Counted from the first letter of the stretch, positions 8,352 through 17,640 are shown. The stretch is DNA of 64,000 bases from Ectopseudomonas chengduensis (GCF_015712065.1 NZ_JACFYZ010000011.1:87947-151946), one strand, 5' to 3'. A program made the numbers and translations. The notes: generated from the letters alone by a model not told the origin.

Positions 8352-9758
8352 ATGACGCTGGATGCCCTGCGCCTGGAAGTACCGGACATCCGCGAGGACA
8401 ACAGCGTATCGCCAGCGGAAATCGCTCAACGACTCGCGGCAGCTCGCCATCTGGAGCCGGAAAATGGCCTGCAACAAGTGCTGGGCCTGTTGTTTTCGCT
8501 CAATCGCAGCGCTCTGACCTTACTGGAAAGGCAGCGTGCGCTGCAAAACTTCAGTGACGAGTACCGCCATTACGCCAGCCTTGCCAATCGCCAGCATCCG
8601 CCAAGCACGCTGTTCGTGCGTTTCTGCGGCGAGTTGGCGATCGGCTTCAAACGCCTGCTGCTGCAAATCCTGCAGGGTCGCCAGCCGTCGATGCCGCACC
8701 TGGCCTGGTGCCTGTACATGGCCCAGCATTTCCTTGCCCAGCAGTTGCTGCGCCACTATCAGCTGTACCAGGAACCACCTGCAGCACTCTGGCGCGACAG
8801 CCACTTGCTGTACTGGATCGGCGAGCATCAGCAGTGTCTGGACGAACCGGTGGCGGCGGCCTTCGAGCCGAAACCGGCCAGCACCCTGCGCGGCCTCTAC
8901 CAGCAGATGCTGCTCTTGGCCCTGAGCAATCCCTTCCATCTCGATGAAGGCGAATGCCTGACCCTGTTCAGCGCGCTCGCACCTCTGGCGGCGCTGGCCA
9001 GATTGCAAGCCTGGGACGAGGAAGACGACGCCGAAGGCCCGGTAGTCGACCTCAGCGAATCACAGGCCTGCCTGAGTTTCGAACAGCGTATCGAAGGCAA
9101 AACCGCCAACCTGCGCCGCTTCGAACTGGGCGCGCTGCTGATCGCGTTGCATGAGCCAGCACCACTGCAAAGCATGCAGGAGCGCCAGTTGCTCGAACGG
9201 GTACGCCAGCACTGGCTGGGCCGCCAGCAACGCCGCCATGAACGCGCCGAACTGGACGGACAATGCAGTCTGGTGGTGGGCCTGCCGGCCATTCATGCGC
9301 AACTGCTGGACAAGCTGCCGCAGCGCACCGAGGCGCAGATTCTCGATGCCAGCCCAGGTGGCGCGCGCCTGCTGTGCAACGCCAACGAGGGCGGACAACT
9401 GCAGGTTGGGCAACTGGTTCTGCTGCTTACCAATGGCACACCGACTCTGGCATTGGTGCGCTGGCGTCATCTCAATAGCGAAGGCTTGCACCTCGGGCTG
9501 CGCTATCTGAAAGGTCTGCCACGTCCGGTCTGGCTACGACGCGCCCCCAATGCACAAACTCACCCTGGTGTGCTGCAGAGCACCCCGGCACCGGGCAACG
9601 GTTGGCACCACGGCCTGTGGCTGCCCAATGGCCAGTTCAGCTCCGGCGAGCACCTTTGGCTGCAACTGGCCAGCGTGCATAACCAAGCGATCCTGCCGCT
9701 GCCCGAAAGCAACCTGCAGACCTCATCGGTTACCCGTCACCCGCTGCGCCTGGCCTGA
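8352..9758 (+). CDS. PilZ-like c-di-GMP-binding protein (putative)
   Basis: Protein of 468 residues, cytoplasmic, rich in Leu and Gln. Residues about 25-300 form a helical domain with no motif I recognise. At about residues 325-390 there is a PilZ-like stretch, RTEAQILDASPGGARLLC, whose DASPGG fits the (D/N)xSxxG half of the c-di-GMP motif; the upstream RxxxR is less clear (QRRHERAEL). The layout recalls large PilZ proteins such as P. aeruginosa FimW, but I cannot confirm orthology. The C-terminal 80 residues look like a second small beta domain. Confidence 0.6.
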   Translation: MTLDALRLEVPDIREDNSVSPAEIAQRLAAARHLEPENGLQQVLGLLFSLNRSALTLLERQRALQNFSDEYRHYASLANRQHPPSTLFVRFCGELAIGFKRLLLQILQGRQPSMPHLAWCLYMAQHFLAQQLLRHYQLYQEPPAALWRDSHLLYWIGEHQQCLDEPVAAAFEPKPASTLRGLYQQMLLLALSNPFHLDEGECLTLFSALAPLAALARLQAWDEEDDAEGPVVDLSESQACLSFEQRIEGKTANLRRFELGALLIALHEPAPLQSMQERQLLERVRQHWLGRQQRRHERAELDGQCSLVVGLPAIHAQLLDKLPQRTEAQILDASPGGARLLCNANEGGQLQVGQLVLLLTNGTPTLALVRWRHLNSEGLHLGLRYLKGLPRPVWLRRAPNAQTHPGVLQSTPAPGNGWHHGLWLPNGQFSSGEHLWLQLASVHNQAILPLPESNLQTSSVTRHPLRLA

Positions 9759-9872
9759 TATGCGAAACTGCGACCCCAATCACGCGGCCTGTCCGCCGAG
9801 TGCACAGTTTCGCCGGCAGATGGCTGCTTATAATTCCTGGCACTCAAGTCTCACCCAGCCTGGAATTTCACC

Positions 9873-10265
9873 ATGTCCCAAGCGCAAGACAAGCTGATTG
9901 GCTCCGTGCCCTCGCGCATCGTCGACGTCGCTCACCTGCTGGTCACGCCCTATGAGGGGCGCGTAGCCGAATACAATGTCGCCACCTGGCTGCAATTGCC
10001 AGGGTTGGCCAATCTGCCGGTATCGCTGCTGGTGAGTTACCGCGATGGGGACAAGCGTCGCGAGGTGAATGTCGACCACGGCAAGGTCAATGCCCACGGC
10101 AAGATCCTGCTCTCCGGGGTCGCTCGCATGCCGGTGCGGCTGAAGATCGAAGACATGCAGGTGCGCCTGCGCTCGGCGGTGCCGGCGCAGAGCCTGGTAG
10201 TCGAGGAGTTCTTCGTTCAGGCCGTCGAATTGGCCAACAGCGAGAGCCGCCAGGCCATGGCCTGA
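9873..10265 (+). CDS. Conserved hypothetical protein, 130 aa
   Basis: I do not recognise this family. The start ATG 9873 gives MSQAQDKLIGSVPSRIVDVA; no signal peptide or membrane helix is seen. The composition is ordinary, with alternating beta-like segments (VSLLVSYRDGDKRREVNVDHG, VRLKIEDMQVRLRS). Codon use matches the core neighbours and a strong terminator follows 20 bp after the stop, so it is a real gene transcribed alone or with the upstream PilZ-like gene. Confidence 0.65.
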   Translation: MSQAQDKLIGSVPSRIVDVAHLLVTPYEGRVAEYNVATWLQLPGLANLPVSLLVSYRDGDKRREVNVDHGKVNAHGKILLSGVARMPVRLKIEDMQVRLRSAVPAQSLVVEEFFVQAVELANSESRQAMA

Positions 10266-10284
10266 ACCACAACTGCAACATCGA

Positions 10285-10312
10285 ACCCCGCGCATCGACG
10301 CGGGGTTTTTCT
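10285..10312 (+). terminator. Rho-independent terminator
   Basis: A GC stem (CCCCGCG / CGCGGGG) with a 6-base loop is followed by TTTTTCTTT. It closes the 130-aa gene upstream. Confidence 0.85.
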
Positions 10313-10313
10313 T

Positions 10314-10514
10314 TCAGCCGGAGGAAACTCCAGGGCTGGGCGCGGCCTGCGGACTTGAATCGTCAGCGTCTGGCTGCAGGTTTTCGGCAGCCACGTGCTC
10401 GAGCAGCGACTCCGGCCAGCGTGCAAAGTGCAGCCCGGTGATTCGATTGAGCCGCGTCAGCGCTTCCTGCGGATCGCGTCGATGAAGGTGGATTACCCTG
10501 TTTTTTACCGTCAT
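10314..10514 (-). CDS. Small hypothetical protein, about 66 aa
   Basis: The reading frame is open to 10610, but the ATG at 10514 (MTVKNRVIHLHRRDPQEALT) has a GAGGA ribosome-binding site, so it is preferred. The product is basic in its first half and ends in a Pro/Ser/Ala-rich tail. No family was recognised. The upstream in-frame part looks like leader DNA. Real but unassigned at best. Confidence 0.4.
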   Translation of the reverse strand: MTVKNRVIHLHRRDPQEALTRLNRITGLHFARWPESLLEHVAAENLQPDADDSSPQAAPSPGVSSG

Positions 10515-10736
10515 TACTGCCTGCGTCCTCAGCGATCCCTGCCCTGCTGGCAGTTCGATAGCAACTGACCTTGCATTTGCTAGAAGCGTGCCAGACCTTC
10601 TGTAACGCATTCATTGACGCCTGACCCTACGCTCGGAGCACTGCAAGCCTGGGCAACGCCTGAAACTGACGCTTTTTGTCACCCTTTTCGGCGCCCTCTC
10701 CCATTCACCGTCATCTGCAACGTCACGCAAGTTTGC

Positions 10737-11954
10737 TCAGCTCTTCCCTGGTAACCAGTCCGCCAGACTGACACCGAACTGCTCCTCGCGCTCCGCTTGC
10801 AGGCGCTCCAGTCCCTCGCGCAATGCCGGATACCAGGGTTCGTCGAGCTGAGCGGGCAGCTGCGACAGCGTTGGCAACGGCCAAGGGCTGCACTCGAGCA
10901 ACTGGTGCAGGGAAAAATTGTGCAGATCACGGCATAGCACCCAGCCGCCGCCGCTGGCCTTGCAAGCCAGGTGCTCACGCTCGAGAAAGTCCATCACCTG
11001 GTTCCACTCGTCTTCCGGCAAACGCCAACCAGCGCGCTGCATATCGCCGTAATGCAGGGCTTCGCCCTTCTGCTGGCGCTTGAGCAACAGGCGCAACACC
11101 ACCAGCAGAATCAGTCCCTTGGGGATGGGGTCGCGACGCCAGTGCCGTGGTTGCGAGAGGCCGTACACCAGCTCGGCACCCAGCAGCACGATCAACCAGG
11201 ACAGATAGATCCACACCAGAAACAGCGGCACCGTGGCGAAGGCGCCGTAGATCAGGTGATAACCGGGAAACAGGCGCACGTAGAGGCCGAACAGCGCCTT
11301 GGCCACTTCGAACAGCACGGCGCTGAACAAGCCGCCCAGCACCGCATGGCGCAAGGGCACCCGAGTATTGGGGACCGCCGCATAGAGCAAGGTGAAGGCC
11401 GCAATGCTCGATAGCAACGGCGTGAAGGCAAGCAGAGTCCTGGCACCGACGACTGCGTCCGGGCCGGAAATCAGCGACAACGAGGCGATATAGGTGCTGA
11501 CCGCAAAGCCCGCACCCAGCAGCAGCGGTCCGAGGCTGAGAATCGCCCAGTACAGCAGGAAACTGGACATGCCGCGGCGCGGCTGGCGCACCCGCCAGAT
11601 CACGTTGAAGGTCTTCTCGATGGTTACCAGCATGAGAAAGGCGGTGACGGCCAGCAACCCCACACCAAACCAGGTCAACTGCCGCGCCTGGGTGGTGAAC
11701 TCACGCAGATATTCCTGCACCGTCTCGCCAGTGGAAGGTACGAAGTTGTTGAAGATGAACCCCTGGATGTCCTCGCCCACGCCCTTGAATGCCGGAATGG
11801 CCGACAGCATGGCGAAGGTCACGGTCATCATCGGCACCACGGCGAACAGGGTAGTGTAGGTCAACGCTGCCGCGTTGCCGGCGCCACGGTTCTCCACGAA
11901 ACGCTTATAGAGACTCAGCCAGAACCCCAGCCAGTCCTTTAAACGAACCTGCAT
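10737..11954 (-). CDS. yihY: YihY/BrkB-family inner-membrane protein
   Basis: 405 residues with about six membrane helices. Family hallmarks are visible: AAALTYTTLFAVVPMMTVTFAM near residue 30, then RRGMSSFLLYWAILSLGPLLLGAG, and PLFLVWIYLSWLIVLLGAEL before a hydrophilic C-terminal tail of about 120 residues. The family was once called ribonuclease BN in error; its role is unknown, with transport suggested. The P. aeruginosa relative lies next to the same arsC-like and wrbA genes, matching this order. Confidence 0.88.
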   Translation of the reverse strand: MQVRLKDWLGFWLSLYKRFVENRGAGNAAALTYTTLFAVVPMMTVTFAMLSAIPAFKGVGEDIQGFIFNNFVPSTGETVQEYLREFTTQARQLTWFGVGLLAVTAFLMLVTIEKTFNVIWRVRQPRRGMSSFLLYWAILSLGPLLLGAGFAVSTYIASLSLISGPDAVVGARTLLAFTPLLSSIAAFTLLYAAVPNTRVPLRHAVLGGLFSAVLFEVAKALFGLYVRLFPGYHLIYGAFATVPLFLVWIYLSWLIVLLGAELVYGLSQPRHWRRDPIPKGLILLVVLRLLLKRQQKGEALHYGDMQRAGWRLPEDEWNQVMDFLEREHLACKASGGGWVLCRDLHNFSLHQLLECSPWPLPTLSQLPAQLDEPWYPALREGLERLQAEREEQFGVSLADWLPGKS

Positions 11955-12091
11955 GACCTCTCCTTAGCCCTCAAACCTAAACAGACAGTGCGCCGCGTGA
12001 AAAGGTCGCAGCAAAGCGGCCCAGCGGTTTGCGTGCATCCGCGCATCAGGCGGTTAGAATAGCCGCCACTTCAAGCCGGATGCGAGCCACC

Positions 12092-12445
12092 ATGACCGAC
12101 CTGACCCTCTACCACAACCCGCGCTGCTCGAAATCCCGCGGTGCTCTGGAGCTGCTCGAAGCCCGCGGCCTGCAACCGCAAGTAGTGCGCTATCTGGAAA
12201 CGCCACCCAGCGCCAGCGAACTCAAGAGCCTGCTCGGCAAGCTGGGTATCACCGCCCGCGACCTGTTGCGTACAGGTGAAGACGAATACAAGACACTGGG
12301 CCTGGCCAACGCCAGCTTGAGCGAAGCTCAGCTGATCGAAGCGATGGTCAAACATCCCAAACTGATCGAGCGCCCGATCCTCATCGCTGGCGACAAGGCC
12401 GTGATCGGTCGCCCACCGGAAAAAGTGCTGGAGCTGCTGGCATGA
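12092..12445 (+). CDS. ArsC/Spx-type arsenate reductase-like protein
   Basis: 117 residues from ATG 12092. The thioredoxin-fold start LTLYHNPRCSKSRGALELL carries the single catalytic Cys of glutaredoxin-dependent ArsC (motif CSKSR). The phosphate-site arginine region LIERPILI is present. No ars operon surrounds it, so the chromosomal role may be general thiol or YfgD-like chemistry rather than arsenic resistance. It overlaps wrbA by four bases (ATGA), so the two are co-translated. Confidence 0.85.
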   Translation: MTDLTLYHNPRCSKSRGALELLEARGLQPQVVRYLETPPSASELKSLLGKLGITARDLLRTGEDEYKTLGLANASLSEAQLIEAMVKHPKLIERPILIAGDKAVIGRPPEKVLELLA

Positions 12446-13038
12446 GCGCGCCCTACATCCTCGTCCTCTACTACAGCCGCCATGGCGCCACCGCGCAGAT
12501 GGCCAAACAGATTGCCCGTGGCATCGAGATGGCCGGCCTGGAGGCACGCCTGCGCACGGTGCCGGCAGTATCCAGCGAATGCGAGGCCGTTGCGCCGAGC
12601 GTGCCGGAGGACGGCGCCATGTACGCCACCCTGGACGACCTGAAGAACTGCTCGGGTCTGGCCTTGGGCAGTCCGACCCGGTTCGGCAACATGGCCGCTC
12701 CACTCAAGTACTTCATCGATGGCACCAGCAGCCTGTGGCTGACCGGCGAACTGGTCGGCAAGCCGGCAGGCGTATTCACCTCCACCGCCAGCCTGCATGG
12801 CGGCCAGGAGACCACCCTGCTGTCGATGATGCTGCCTCTGTTGCACCACGGCATGCTGGTCTGCGGCCTGCCCTATAGCGAATCGGCCCTGCTCGAAACC
12901 CGCGGCGGTGGTACGCCCTACGGCCCCAGCCACCATGCGGGTGGCGACGGTAAACGCGCGCTGGACGAACATGAAATCGCCCTGTGCCGTGCACTGGGTC
13001 AACGCCTGGCGCAAACCGCCAGCAAACTGGAGCGCTGA
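12442..13038 (+). CDS. wrbA: NAD(P)H:quinone oxidoreductase WrbA-type flavodoxin
   Basis: 198 residues. The FMN phosphate loop is YYSRHGATAQMAKQIARG and the flavin-binding GLALGSPTRFGNMAAPLKYF is conserved, as is the later FTSTASLHGGQETTLLSMM. It reduces quinones by two electrons and protects against redox stress in the cytoplasm. It lies within an operon: the start overlaps the arsC-like gene and a DUF2069 gene begins two bases after its stop. Confidence 0.9.
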   Translation: MSAPYILVLYYSRHGATAQMAKQIARGIEMAGLEARLRTVPAVSSECEAVAPSVPEDGAMYATLDDLKNCSGLALGSPTRFGNMAAPLKYFIDGTSSLWLTGELVGKPAGVFTSTASLHGGQETTLLSMMLPLLHHGMLVCGLPYSESALLETRGGGTPYGPSHHAGGDGKRALDEHEIALCRALGQRLAQTASKLER

Positions 13039-13040
13039 AC

Positions 13041-13451
13041 GTGGCCCGAGCGAAGAAGCCCCTGCCCAGCCTTGAATGGCTGGAGCCACGGGTCAAACTC
13101 AGTCGAGCACTGAGCCTGTTCAGTTTCATCGCCCTGCTGACCCTGCTGCTGGTATGGAATCTGGCCTTCGCCGATCTGCATGGCGCGCGGGTCGGCGTGG
13201 TGCTGGCCATTCAACTATTGCCACTGGCGCTACTCGCACCCGGGATGTTGATGGGCAACGCTCGTGCCCATGCCTGGGCCTGCTTCGTGGTCAACATCTA
13301 CTTCATCCAGGGCGTGCTAGCGGCCATCGACCCGGCGCGCGCACTGTTCGGCGCGTTGGAGGCGGTGATCAGCTTCGGCCTGTTCTGCACGGCGCTGCTG
13401 TATACGCGCTGGCGCTTTCAGTACGACCGCAAGTTAGCCGGAGAAGTCTGA
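13041..13451 (+). CDS. DUF2069 small membrane protein
   Basis: About 136 residues from GTG 13041 (MARAKKPLPSLEWLEPRVKL), with four hydrophobic helices and short loops, the DUF2069 pattern. Function is unknown. It lies between wrbA (2-bp gap) and a hydrolase gene whose ATG overlaps its stop by one base, so all four genes from 12092 to 14128 form one operon. Confidence 0.75.
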   Translation: MARAKKPLPSLEWLEPRVKLSRALSLFSFIALLTLLLVWNLAFADLHGARVGVVLAIQLLPLALLAPGMLMGNARAHAWACFVVNIYFIQGVLAAIDPARALFGALEAVISFGLFCTALLYTRWRFQYDRKLAGEV

Positions 13452-14128
13452 TGCGCCTGGTGCTGCTGCCTGGCCTCAATGGCAGCAGTGCCCTCTTCGC
13501 GCCCCTGCTCGAGACTCTCGCAGGCATCGACTGCTGGCCACTGATACTGCCGGAACAAGGGTCGCAGGATTATCCAAGCCTGGCCGACGCACTATTCGAG
13601 CAGCTTGGTACGACACCTTTCGTGTTACTGGGCGAATCGTTTTCCGGCACTCTCGCCTACCAATTGGCCCTGCGCCAGCCCACCGGGCTGCAAGGCCTCA
13701 TCTTCGCCGCCTCGTTCCTGAGCAGACCCAATCCTGCCCTGGCCCTGCTCGCGCATCTGCCCATGCCCCAGGCACTGGCCACACAGCCCTGGCTGCTGCG
13801 CGCCCTGTGCCTGGGTAAAACGGCAGACGAGCACATCCTGCAACAGGTGCAGAGGGAAATTCGCCGACTGGATCAAAGGCTGCTTCACGCGCGAATGGCG
13901 ACGCTGGCCAGCCTGCAAGCACCGACGCAACCCGTGGATCTACCCTGCCTGCACCTCTGGCCGCAGCAGGATCGCCTGGTCGCAGACAGCGCTGCAGAAC
14001 GACTGGCCCAGACTTGCGACGATATCCGCCAGATTCGCCTGGATGGTCCGCACTTCATCCTGCAGACACAGCCAAAGCTCTGCGCCAGAGCAATCGCTGA
14101 GTTCATGCAGGGAATAGTCGCGAGCTAG
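13451..14128 (+). CDS. Alpha/beta hydrolase
   Basis: 225 residues from ATG 13451. The fold starts MRLVLLPGLNGSSALFAPLL with an oxyanion-type GLNG. The nucleophile elbow is VLLGESFSGTLAYQL (GxSxG). The acid lies in HLWPQQDRLV and the catalytic histidine in LDGPHFILQT. It is a short BioH/YfbB-sized enzyme; the substrate is unknown. Last gene of the arsC-like operon; a REP pair follows. Confidence 0.82.
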   Translation: MRLVLLPGLNGSSALFAPLLETLAGIDCWPLILPEQGSQDYPSLADALFEQLGTTPFVLLGESFSGTLAYQLALRQPTGLQGLIFAASFLSRPNPALALLAHLPMPQALATQPWLLRALCLGKTADEHILQQVQREIRRLDQRLLHARMATLASLQAPTQPVDLPCLHLWPQQDRLVADSAAERLAQTCDDIRQIRLDGPHFILQTQPKLCARAIAEFMQGIVAS

Positions 14129-14130
14129 CC

Positions 14131-14190
14131 CGTAGCCCGGATGAAATCCGGGATTGTGTGTCAGGATTCCCGGATTGCATCCGGGCTACG
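14131..14190. repeat. REP-like inverted pair, family with GTAGCCCGGAT core
   Basis: Two inverted copies of a GTAGCCCGGAT(G)-AATCCGGG unit face each other, separated by about 16 bases. A second pair of the same family is at 35887-35949. This arrangement is typical of extragenic palindromes that form hairpins after an operon end. Confidence 0.8.
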
Positions 14191-14220
14191 CTCTTGCTGG
14201 CAGCTTGAGGCCTGCCGCCC

Positions 14221-14925
14221 CTACCAGCCCAGGGTTTCCTTGAGAAAGGGAATGGTCAGCTTGCGCTGGGCTTGTAGCGAGGCCTGATCCAGGCGTTCCA
14301 GCAGCTCGAACAACGCGCTCATGCTGCGTTCGCCACGGGTGAGGATGAAGCGGCCGACTTCATCGCTCATCTGCAGGCCACGACGCGAGGCGCGCAGCTG
14401 CAGGGCGCGCAGCTTGTCCTCATCGGACAGCTCGTGCAGCTGGAAGACCAGCGCCAGGGTCAATCGCGACTTCAGATCGGGCAGTTGAATGGGCAGCTCA
14501 CGCGGCGACATGGTGCCCGCCAGCAACAAGCGCCGGCCGCTATCACGCAGACGGTTGAACAGGTGGAACAAACCCTCTTCCCAGTCGCTGCGGCCAGCCA
14601 CTGCATCGAGATCATCGAGGCAGACCAGCTCGCACAACTCAAGGTTGTCGAGCAGCTCCGGGCCGTGCTGCACCACTTCGCTGAGCGGCAGATACACCAC
14701 CGCTTCGCCACGCTGCTCGAAACGCAGGCAGGCAGCCTGCAGCAGATGGCTGCGCCCTACGCCCTCAGCGCCCCATAGATAGATCAGGCTTTCCGTCCAG
14801 CCGGCATCGGCCTCGCACAGACGCTCGACATAGCCCAGGGCCGCAGCATTGGCGCCGGGGTAGTAGTTGGCGAAGGTGGCATCGTCACGCAGACGCACCC
14901 CCAGAGGCAGCTGGATAGGTTTCAT
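14221..14925 (-). CDS. hda: DnaA regulatory inactivator Hda
   Basis: 234 residues from ATG 14925 (MKPIQLPLGVRLRDDATFAN). The clamp-binding motif QLPLGV near the N-terminus fits the beta-clamp consensus of Hda. The AAA+ fold has a P-loop-like WGAEGVGRSHLLQA, a Walker B LVCLDDLDAVAG and sensor regions as in DnaA domain III, without domain IV. It acts with the sliding clamp to convert DnaA-ATP to DnaA-ADP. Its translation start lies only five bases from an inverted-repeat element. Confidence 0.92.
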   Translation of the reverse strand: MKPIQLPLGVRLRDDATFANYYPGANAAALGYVERLCEADAGWTESLIYLWGAEGVGRSHLLQAACLRFEQRGEAVVYLPLSEVVQHGPELLDNLELCELVCLDDLDAVAGRSDWEEGLFHLFNRLRDSGRRLLLAGTMSPRELPIQLPDLKSRLTLALVFQLHELSDEDKLRALQLRASRRGLQMSDEVGRFILTRGERSMSALFELLERLDQASLQAQRKLTIPFLKETLGW

Positions 14926-14930
14926 GCTCA

Positions 14931-15194
14931 GGGTCTGTTCCCGTTTCGGCGCGAGCCGCGTTGCTGCGCCAAATGGCGCCAGGCCAGGCGTGGAGCGCAG
15001 GTAATGGTCGCTCCCTTGCCAAGCTCCACAACGCAGCATGGCGCCATTTGCCGCGCAACCCGAAGGGCCGGGCCAGTTTTTGCGCGCTGCTGCGTTATTC
15101 GTCGTTCATTTGGAATAACCAAATCTCTCTCCTCATGCCTTGCCCCGCGCAAAAACTGGCTCCGGCGCGGCCGCGGCGAAACGGGAACAGACCC
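14931..15194. repeat. Nested inverted-repeat element between hda and perM-like gene
   Basis: The ends are a perfect 18-bp inverted repeat (GGGTCTGTTCCCGTTTCG at 14931-14948; its complement at 15177-15194). Inside are two more inverted pairs: CAAATGGCGCC at 14970-14980 with its complement at 15040-15050, and CCAGTTTTTGCGCG at 15073-15086 with its complement at 15146-15159. There is no gene. It fills the whole gap, abuts the hda start and touches the stop of the next gene, so hda expression signals must lie in or across it. Confidence 0.75.
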
Positions 15195-16279
15195 TACCTC
15201 GTCGGTTCGTCAGAACCGCTTTTGGACTCTCCGTAAAGGCCGGAAAGTTTATACAAATCATGGGCATGGCGCAGCAGAACCATGATCACTGCGGCGACCG
15301 GCAAGGCCAGCAGCACGCCGGTGAAGCCAAACAGCTGGCCGCCAGCGAGGATGGCGAAGATCACCGCCACCGGATGCAAGCCGATACGATCGCCCACCAA
15401 CATGGGTGTGAGGACCATGCCTTCGAGCAATTGACCAATCATGAACACCACGCCGATACCGATCAGCGGATAGGGTTCGAGACCGAACTGGAACAGCGCA
15501 GCAGTCAGCGCAGCACCGATGCCAACGATAAAGCCCATGTAGGGCACGATGCTCGCCAGTCCCGCCAGCACACCGATCAGCAATCCCAGCTCCAAGCCCA
15601 CCAGCATCAGGCCAGCAGAATAGATGACGCTCAGTGCCAGCATCACCAGCAATTGGCCGCGCAGGAAGGCGCCCAGTACTTCATGACATTCGCCCGCCAG
15701 CTTGACCACCAGTCCCTCGCGCTGGCGCGGCAGCAGGCGGCGCACCCGCTCGACCAGCACATCCCAGTCGCGCATCAGGTAGAAGCTCACCACCGGAATC
15801 AGCAGCAGGTTGCCCAGCCAGGCCAGCAGCGCCAGGCCTGAAGACGTCGCCTGAGCCAACACCGCCTTGAGCACGTCGGTGGTCTTGCCGATGTTGTCGG
15901 TAAAGACCTGCTTGAGCTGATCGACCTGCAGCAGGTCATCCTGCAACCCCAGATGTGATTGCGACCAGGGCAACGCCGTGCCCTGCAGCCAGTCGAGCAT
16001 TTCCGGCGCCAGCTGGTACAGACGCACCAGCTGTCGTCCCAGCATGGGTATCAATACCAGCAGCAGGATCAGCAACAGCAGCGAGAACAGCGTGAACACC
16101 ACCACCACACCGCCGGTGCGCGACAGGCGATGCCGCTCGAGACGGTCGACCAGCGGATCGCCCAGATAGGCCAGCAGGATGCCGATCAGGAATGGGGAAA
16201 GAATCGGGTGTAGCAGGTACAGCAACCAGCCGAGCAGAAACAGCCCAGCCATCCATAGCCAACGGGTGGAATCGGTCAT
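15194..16279 (-). CDS. perM: AI-2E/PerM-family membrane transporter
   Basis: 361 residues with about eight membrane helices. Typical features are the N-terminal LHPILSPFLIGILLAYLGDPLVDRLE, the long periplasmic-side helical segment and the C-terminal GQLLEGMVLTPMLVGDRIGLHPVAVIFAILAGGQLFGF-type region. The family exports small molecules, one member AI-2, but the substrate here is unknown. It sits between hda and the DUF2066 gene, as in P. aeruginosa. The stop codon overlaps the right end of an inverted-repeat element. Confidence 0.85.
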   Translation of the reverse strand: MTDSTRWLWMAGLFLLGWLLYLLHPILSPFLIGILLAYLGDPLVDRLERHRLSRTGGVVVVFTLFSLLLLILLLVLIPMLGRQLVRLYQLAPEMLDWLQGTALPWSQSHLGLQDDLLQVDQLKQVFTDNIGKTTDVLKAVLAQATSSGLALLAWLGNLLLIPVVSFYLMRDWDVLVERVRRLLPRQREGLVVKLAGECHEVLGAFLRGQLLVMLALSVIYSAGLMLVGLELGLLIGVLAGLASIVPYMGFIVGIGAALTAALFQFGLEPYPLIGIGVVFMIGQLLEGMVLTPMLVGDRIGLHPVAVIFAILAGGQLFGFTGVLLALPVAAVIMVLLRHAHDLYKLSGLYGESKSGSDEPTR

Positions 16280-16352
16280 GCTCGCGTCCTCGATGCGAAA
16301 CGGCGCCCGAAAGGCGCCGCGTAACTGGGCTGTGGTCTACCCGGCGCCAATT

Positions 16353-17393
16353 CTACCAGCGAAAGCGCAACTGATCGGTGCGCGGTTTCACCTGCGGAGC
16401 CTCGGTTGCACCCGTTTCAGGAGCCTCTACCGGCGCTGCGGCGTCGAGCGGTTCGCTGACCTCCTGGAGCTGAGCCAATGCCAGCTGCGCGCGCAGTTGC
16501 TCCGGGCTGGCGCTGACCTGATAGACCAGGCGCTGGCCGTCGATCTCCTGCAAACGCGCGGCGAAGGGTTCGAGCAAGCGCTCCAGCGCCGCGAAGCGCT
16601 CCAGGTCAGCGCCCTCGATGACCAGCGTCAGGCTCTGCGCCGCGCCGGGCTTGACGACGAAACGCGGCGCCAGACGCTCGGCCACGGCCAGCAGCACTGC
16701 ATCGGCCAGCGCAGCCTGATCGGCGCCCTCAGCCTTGCCCTGTTCACGTTCGTCGCCCAGCCACAGGCGCCAGGTCGCCTGCCAACTGCCGCCGCTTTCG
16801 GTCGCCTGCACGGCCAGCAAGGCATCGGCGCCATAGCGCTCGGAGGCCTCACGCAGTGCCTGCGGATCGTTGGCCAGCAGCGTATCGGCACTGCCCAGCG
16901 CCTGCTCGCTGAGGTCCGCCAGGGGCAGACGCAGCGGCAGACCACGATGCTGAGCAGCATCGCGCAGCAGTGCCGATGCGCTCTGGCTTTCGCCAACCAA
17001 CTGGCTGCCTTCCGGCGATTCGTTGAGCCACCAGGTCAGGATCGCCGGACGGTTGGCGCCCCACAGGGCCAGGCCAGCCTGGCGCAGTTGCTGATCGGTG
17101 CTGGCCGGATCGAACTCGACCAACAGCGCGTCGCCTTCATAGCCGTACTGGCTGACGATCTGTTGCGGGTCCTTGCGCAGGCCTTCCAAGCCGGTGCTCT
17201 GCAACGCCTTGGCATCACCGGTCAAACGCAGCACCAGGGTCTGCAAGGCCTTCTGCATGGCCGCATCGCGGCTTTCCGGCTGTTGATCCACCACGGGTTC
17301 ACGCACCTGATAAAGACCGGTAACCGGCGCGGCCAGTGCTGGCAGGCTCAGGAGCGACAGACAGAAGAACAGCAGGCGGATGGGCAGACGCAT
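16353..17393 (-). CDS. DUF2066 periplasmic protein
   Basis: About 346 residues from ATG 17393, giving a signal peptide MRLPIRLLFFCLSLLSLPALA. The mature part is rich in Ala, Leu and Gln and shows the DUF2066 start (VTGLYQVREPVVDQQPESRDAAMQKALQTLV in part). Function unknown. It lies between the perM-like gene and purM in the conserved Pseudomonas order, and is transcribed away from purM. Confidence 0.78.
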   Translation of the reverse strand: MRLPIRLLFFCLSLLSLPALAAPVTGLYQVREPVVDQQPESRDAAMQKALQTLVLRLTGDAKALQSTGLEGLRKDPQQIVSQYGYEGDALLVEFDPASTDQQLRQAGLALWGANRPAILTWWLNESPEGSQLVGESQSASALLRDAAQHRGLPLRLPLADLSEQALGSADTLLANDPQALREASERYGADALLAVQATESGGSWQATWRLWLGDEREQGKAEGADQAALADAVLLAVAERLAPRFVVKPGAAQSLTLVIEGADLERFAALERLLEPFAARLQEIDGQRLVYQVSASPEQLRAQLALAQLQEVSEPLDAAAPVEAPETGATEAPQVKPRTDQLRFRW

Positions 17394-17640
17394 TGGGGTG
17401 GACTCTCGCAAGGGATGGCCGCACGGCGGGCAGGCACAAAGGCCTATACCTTAAACAGCCGCTCAAGCCCCGGCAACCAGAGCCAGCGCCTACGACGAAG
17501 CGCATGCACGCGAGTGGCCGCTGCCGGGCAAGCCTGATAAAATCGCGCGCCTTCGCCAGCCGGTACGCGCGCCGAGCTCCTTGGATGAGCCCGCGCCACG
17601 TCGGCGCCTACACGAACTCCCCATCCAAAGGCCCGGATCT

